Source of the DNA: an uncultured Coprococcus sp.
Lineage (GTDB): Bacteria; Bacillota; Clostridia; Lachnospirales; Lachnospiraceae
Direction of reading: 5' to 3'
DNA length: 64,000 nucleotides
Assembly (NCBI GenBank): GCA_934277375.1
Contig: CAKQTZ010000001.1
Location: 248,001-312,000 of the forward strand
Positions 61,398 to 64,000 of the stretch are shown one piece after another. Position numbers and translations under genes: made by a program. The number at the start of each line of letters is the position of its first letter. Position 1 is the stretch's first letter. The notes under the pieces were generated by a model. The model saw only the letters and a program-made list of their open reading frames with translations. It had not been told where the DNA came from and ran no database searches.

Positions 61398-63080
61398 CTA
61401 TTCTGCACCAACCGCATTTAATATCTCCTCAAGAGAAGCATCCACCGTCAGCTCCGGCTGATCGTCTATCATAAGTCCCAGCCTGCTGAGCTTTTGCTTT
61501 GCCTGATCCATGTATGCCGGGATCCTGCGTATCTCTTCTATATAAGCTGCCGTCTTTTCAGGAGCCTCATCCTGCAGCATAGCTGCCCCCTCATACAACA
61601 TATATGCATATTGAAGATAATTGTCATAACTGTAATAATCTCTGTCAATAGCCTGCTTCTGCCACCTCATAACCTCGTCATAGTCATCATTGTAATATGC
61701 CACCGTGGCCATTGCCTTATATGCCAGAGCACATGTATCGTTCTGCTTCAGGATCCTGTCTGCCAGCTTCTTCGCCTCATCCACATCCTCAGTCTCCGAC
61801 AACTTGACAAGCTGCTCATCTGTGTAACAAGGATACCAGCTTACCGCCAGATCCGCTTTACCACAATAAGCGGAGAGCAAAGGCACCGTCATATATACTG
61901 CCACCGCTGAAATCACTCCACAGACGGACACGATCACAGTCTTTGGCATGCGAAGCTCTCTGCATTTTTCCGGCATATGCTTCCATGACACATCCTGCAT
62001 CAGCAGCAGGATAATCGCAGGTATCACCGTGTATGAGCTGTCAAAGTCAAGCAGTCCGTGAATGAACAGCACTCCCAGAACCAGCTTGTTGCGAATGCTC
62101 ATATCACGGCTCACAAATGACCGGATCACGGCTGCCACATATGCAGCCATAGGAATCCAGCCAATATCCAGTCCGATCTGCAGCAGATCATTGTGAACAT
62201 ACCTCACGGCATACACACCGGTCTGGATCTCATTCTCCATGTAGTAATATCCCAGATATCCCAATCCAAATGGATGCCTTACAAGAAGCCCCAACGCATC
62301 TGCTGCATAAAGCAGACGACCCACAAAGGTAGAATCCTTAAGTGACACAGCAGTTATTCTGCCTATGCTGTCCATGTCGCCATTCACATATATGGCAATT
62401 CCACATATCACTGCAAATGCCATCACCTCCAGAAGAAGCCATTTGTCCTTTTCTCTTATCAGCAAAATGATGTATACTATCACCATCATGACAAACACTG
62501 TTCTGCTGGCCGTCATCACTATTCCCGCTGTGAGTACCGCAAGACTTATATAATCCCAGATTCTCATCTTTTTTTCGCAGATTATTATGATCCCTATGAG
62601 CAGAAATACTGCAAATGTATTCGGATACTGGAAGAAGCCTCCAAACCTGTGATTTACATATAACCGCTCCTGCATAAAAGGAATAAAATACCCGACAAAT
62701 CCTAGCAGGCACTGCAGCGCGCCGATATATGGAATTGTTCCGATCAGTTTATCCCGGTACTCAGAGTCAAACTGCTGCACTCCGACCAGAAATACGACAA
62801 TCCACAATATGCGGAACACTCCGGTAAATGCCATTCCTGTATCCACTGCCCATATACAGGTCACCGCATACCCCGCCGCCATCAGAAGTGCCATCGACAT
62901 TCCCACGCTTAACTCTATATTCACCTTCCGCTCCCGGAAAATGATCCAGAACAGCAGCCCTGACATTACAACAGCAGCTATTGCTCCGCAAAATTCATAA
63001 TACATCCCATAAAAAAAAGCTGCCATGCAAAACACTGCCCATAGGACAAGCTTCACATTACGTCCCTTTGCTTCATCCAT
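61398..63080 (-). CDS. O-antigen ligase/polymerase-like membrane protein with C-terminal TPR
   Basis: 560 aa. About eleven transmembrane helices; the Wzy_C/O-antigen ligase signature is the extracellular loop after helix ~8 with 'HPFGLGYLGYYYMENEIQTGVYAVRYVHNDLLQIGLDIG' (the GxGxGxY...HNxxLQ type block). The last ~150 residues are soluble: two TPR-like helical repeats and a final helical tail (YIEEIRRIPAYMDQAKQKLSRLGL). Such proteins polymerise or ligate polysaccharide chains at the cell surface, here probably exopolysaccharide or wall polysaccharide. GGAG nine bases before the ATG. Apparently monocistronic. Confidence 0.85.
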   Translation of the reverse strand: MDEAKGRNVKLVLWAVFCMAAFFYGMYYEFCGAIAAVVMSGLLFWIIFRERKVNIELSVGMSMALLMAAGYAVTCIWAVDTGMAFTGVFRILWIVVFLVGVQQFDSEYRDKLIGTIPYIGALQCLLGFVGYFIPFMQERLYVNHRFGGFFQYPNTFAVFLLIGIIIICEKKMRIWDYISLAVLTAGIVMTASRTVFVMMVIVYIILLIREKDKWLLLEVMAFAVICGIAIYVNGDMDSIGRITAVSLKDSTFVGRLLYAADALGLLVRHPFGLGYLGYYYMENEIQTGVYAVRYVHNDLLQIGLDIGWIPMAAYVAAVIRSFVSRDMSIRNKLVLGVLFIHGLLDFDSSYTVIPAIILLLMQDVSWKHMPEKCRELRMPKTVIVSVCGVISAVAVYMTVPLLSAYCGKADLAVSWYPCYTDEQLVKLSETEDVDEAKKLADRILKQNDTCALAYKAMATVAYYNDDYDEVMRWQKQAIDRDYYSYDNYLQYAYMLYEGAAMLQDEAPEKTAAYIEEIRRIPAYMDQAKQKLSRLGLMIDDQPELTVDASLEEILNAVGAE

Positions 63081-63150
63081 ACTTTTTCTCCATCACACTG
63101 TAACACAAAACATCTCCGGATTCGACCCTGCCGAACCCGGAGACGATCAC

Positions 63151-64000
63151 TTAATATGTTGTTTTATCAAATCTTGAACCGGTAATAAGACACATTACAT
63201 CACCTTCATTCAAACTAATGTCATACGATGCTGACCCCTTTACCAGAGTAACATATGCATACCCATAATCATCCTTTTTCGGTGTAAACTGTATCTTCAT
63301 TGTCTTAGGGTTAAATCTTGCTCCCTTGCAATAATCTTTTTTATATCCAGAGCCTATTACTCCCTTCAGCGACACCGTCATGCCTTTTTTCATATTATAA
63401 TATGACAGCGTCACATTTTTACAGCCCTTTACAGTCATAACCCTGTTCAGTCCGAGATACTGCAGTTTTTTGTTTCTCGACACGTTCAGATTTGTTATTC
63501 CTGTCTTATTAACATACAACTCATTGAGCTTTGGACACTTTGTTACATTCAGTCTCTTGAGATTTTTATTTCCGGCTGCATACAGGCTTGTAAGCTGTTT
63601 GTTCTTTGTCACATTCAGTGATCTGATAGCTGTTGCCGACACATTAAGACTTGCAAGCTTTGGACACTTTGTTACATCCACCGACTTGAGCCTGCTGTTC
63701 TTCTTAATATCAAGATATGTCAGTTTATTGTTCTTTCCGATCTTCAGCTCAGAAAGCTTTGACTCATAACATACAAGGCTGGTCAGCTTTTTGTTTTTTG
63801 TGATATCAAGACTGGTCACATTGCTGCAGTTCACGTGGAGGCTTGTCAGACTGGCATTCTTTGATACATCAATATTTCGTATATTTGTATTTGTATTCAC
63901 ACCTAAAAATTTGAGATTCTTCAATCTGCTGACATCCAGCTTCCTGATTCCGGTATTCTCTATATTCATGTTGAGAAGTCCGTCAGGGCACCTGAGCGAT
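63151..64000 (-). CDS. Leucine-rich-repeat surface protein, C-terminal part (partial)
   Basis: The frame runs past the window edge (upstream codons continue SLRCPDGLLN before the first ATG at 63969), so only the C-terminal ~283 residues are visible. They hold about nine bacterial leucine-rich repeats of ~21-22 residues of the form LDVSKNxxLTSLxVxxTxI (IDVSKNASLTSLHVNCSNVT; LNVTKNKQLTSLYAAGNKNL). A short beta domain (GCKNVTLSYYNMKKGMTVSL ... DYGYAYVTLVKGSASYDISL) follows. The 5' end, with any signal peptide, is outside. Surface adhesion or protein-binding roles are usual; the target is unknown. Confidence 0.85.
   Translation of the reverse strand, partial: SLRCPDGLLNMNIENTGIRKLDVSRLKNLKFLGVNTNTNIRNIDVSKNASLTSLHVNCSNVTSLDITKNKKLTSLVCYESKLSELKIGKNNKLTYLDIKKNSRLKSVDVTKCPKLASLNVSATAIRSLNVTKNKQLTSLYAAGNKNLKRLNVTKCPKLNELYVNKTGITNLNVSRNKKLQYLGLNRVMTVKGCKNVTLSYYNMKKGMTVSLKGVIGSGYKKDYCKGARFNPKTMKIQFTPKKDDYGYAYVTLVKGSASYDISLNEGDVMCLITGSRFDKTTY

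Overview
The window looks like a chromosomal segment of a Gram-positive gut anaerobe of the Lachnospiraceae (Clostridia). A Coprococcus/Roseburia-like organism is my best guess, by inference rather than proof. The evidence is the Bacillota-type gene order tmk-holB-ricT-trmN6-rsmI with a PLP decarboxylase upstream, strong AGGAGG ribosome sites, rubredoxin-tailed flavin reductase, a YtrA-type GntR regulator, a T-box leader, Mgl sugar transport and a cell-wall-anchored GH26 mannanase. Most genes lie on the minus strand. I see no tRNA, rRNA, CRISPR array or complete insertion sequence.

Layout. 1-158: end of alanine racemase (+). 307-6720: replication/RNA-modification block on the minus strand (decarboxylase, tmk, holB, ricT, trmN6, rsmI and a 50-residue ORF). 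6.9-16 kb: aldo/keto reductase, stand-alone RsmH with an N-terminal extension, AroD, a membrane protein with a Gln/Tyr-rich repeat tail, HflX, and an L,D-transpeptidase. 16.2-22.7 kb: MATE exporter (+) convergent with a ~1,670-residue surface mannanase. 22.9-24.2 kb: no protein gene, but a group II intron remnant sits directly behind the terminator of a likely ~670-nt non-coding RNA gene that has a near-consensus promoter. 24.2-28.9 kb: aminotransferase behind a T-box leader and a palindromic repeat cluster, then a Fic protein/hydrolase operon with paired operators, then a flavin reductase. 29-39.4 kb: membrane protein, AraC regulator divergent from feoAB, hicB with a nonsense-mutated hicA, an esterase, an Rpn-type nuclease, a GntR/membrane-protein pair and an unknown protein.

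39.5-50.4 kb is a sugar sensing and uptake locus. The transporter genes mglB, mglA and mglC lie upstream of a two-component system (AraC-type response regulator, then histidine kinase) whose last two genes encode substrate-binding proteins that probably feed sugar occupancy to the kinase. Two parts are odd: MglB lacks about 90 residues of its N-terminal lobe, and MglC carries a ~215-residue cytoplasmic helical extension.

50.8-53.8 kb holds three membrane proteins (zinc-ribbon protein, TraX, CmpB-type). 54.0-61.1 kb holds a three-gene SMC/condensin-like cluster of Wadjet type (JetA-, JetB- and JetC-like) with no JetD nuclease next to it, an Asn where the Walker B catalytic Glu is expected, and a 194-bp palindromic element between jetA and jetB. 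The window ends with an O-antigen-ligase-like membrane protein and the C-terminal part of a leucine-rich-repeat protein. The strongest candidates for new biology are the JetD-less cluster, the orphan ncRNA gene, and the modified Mgl/sensor locus.
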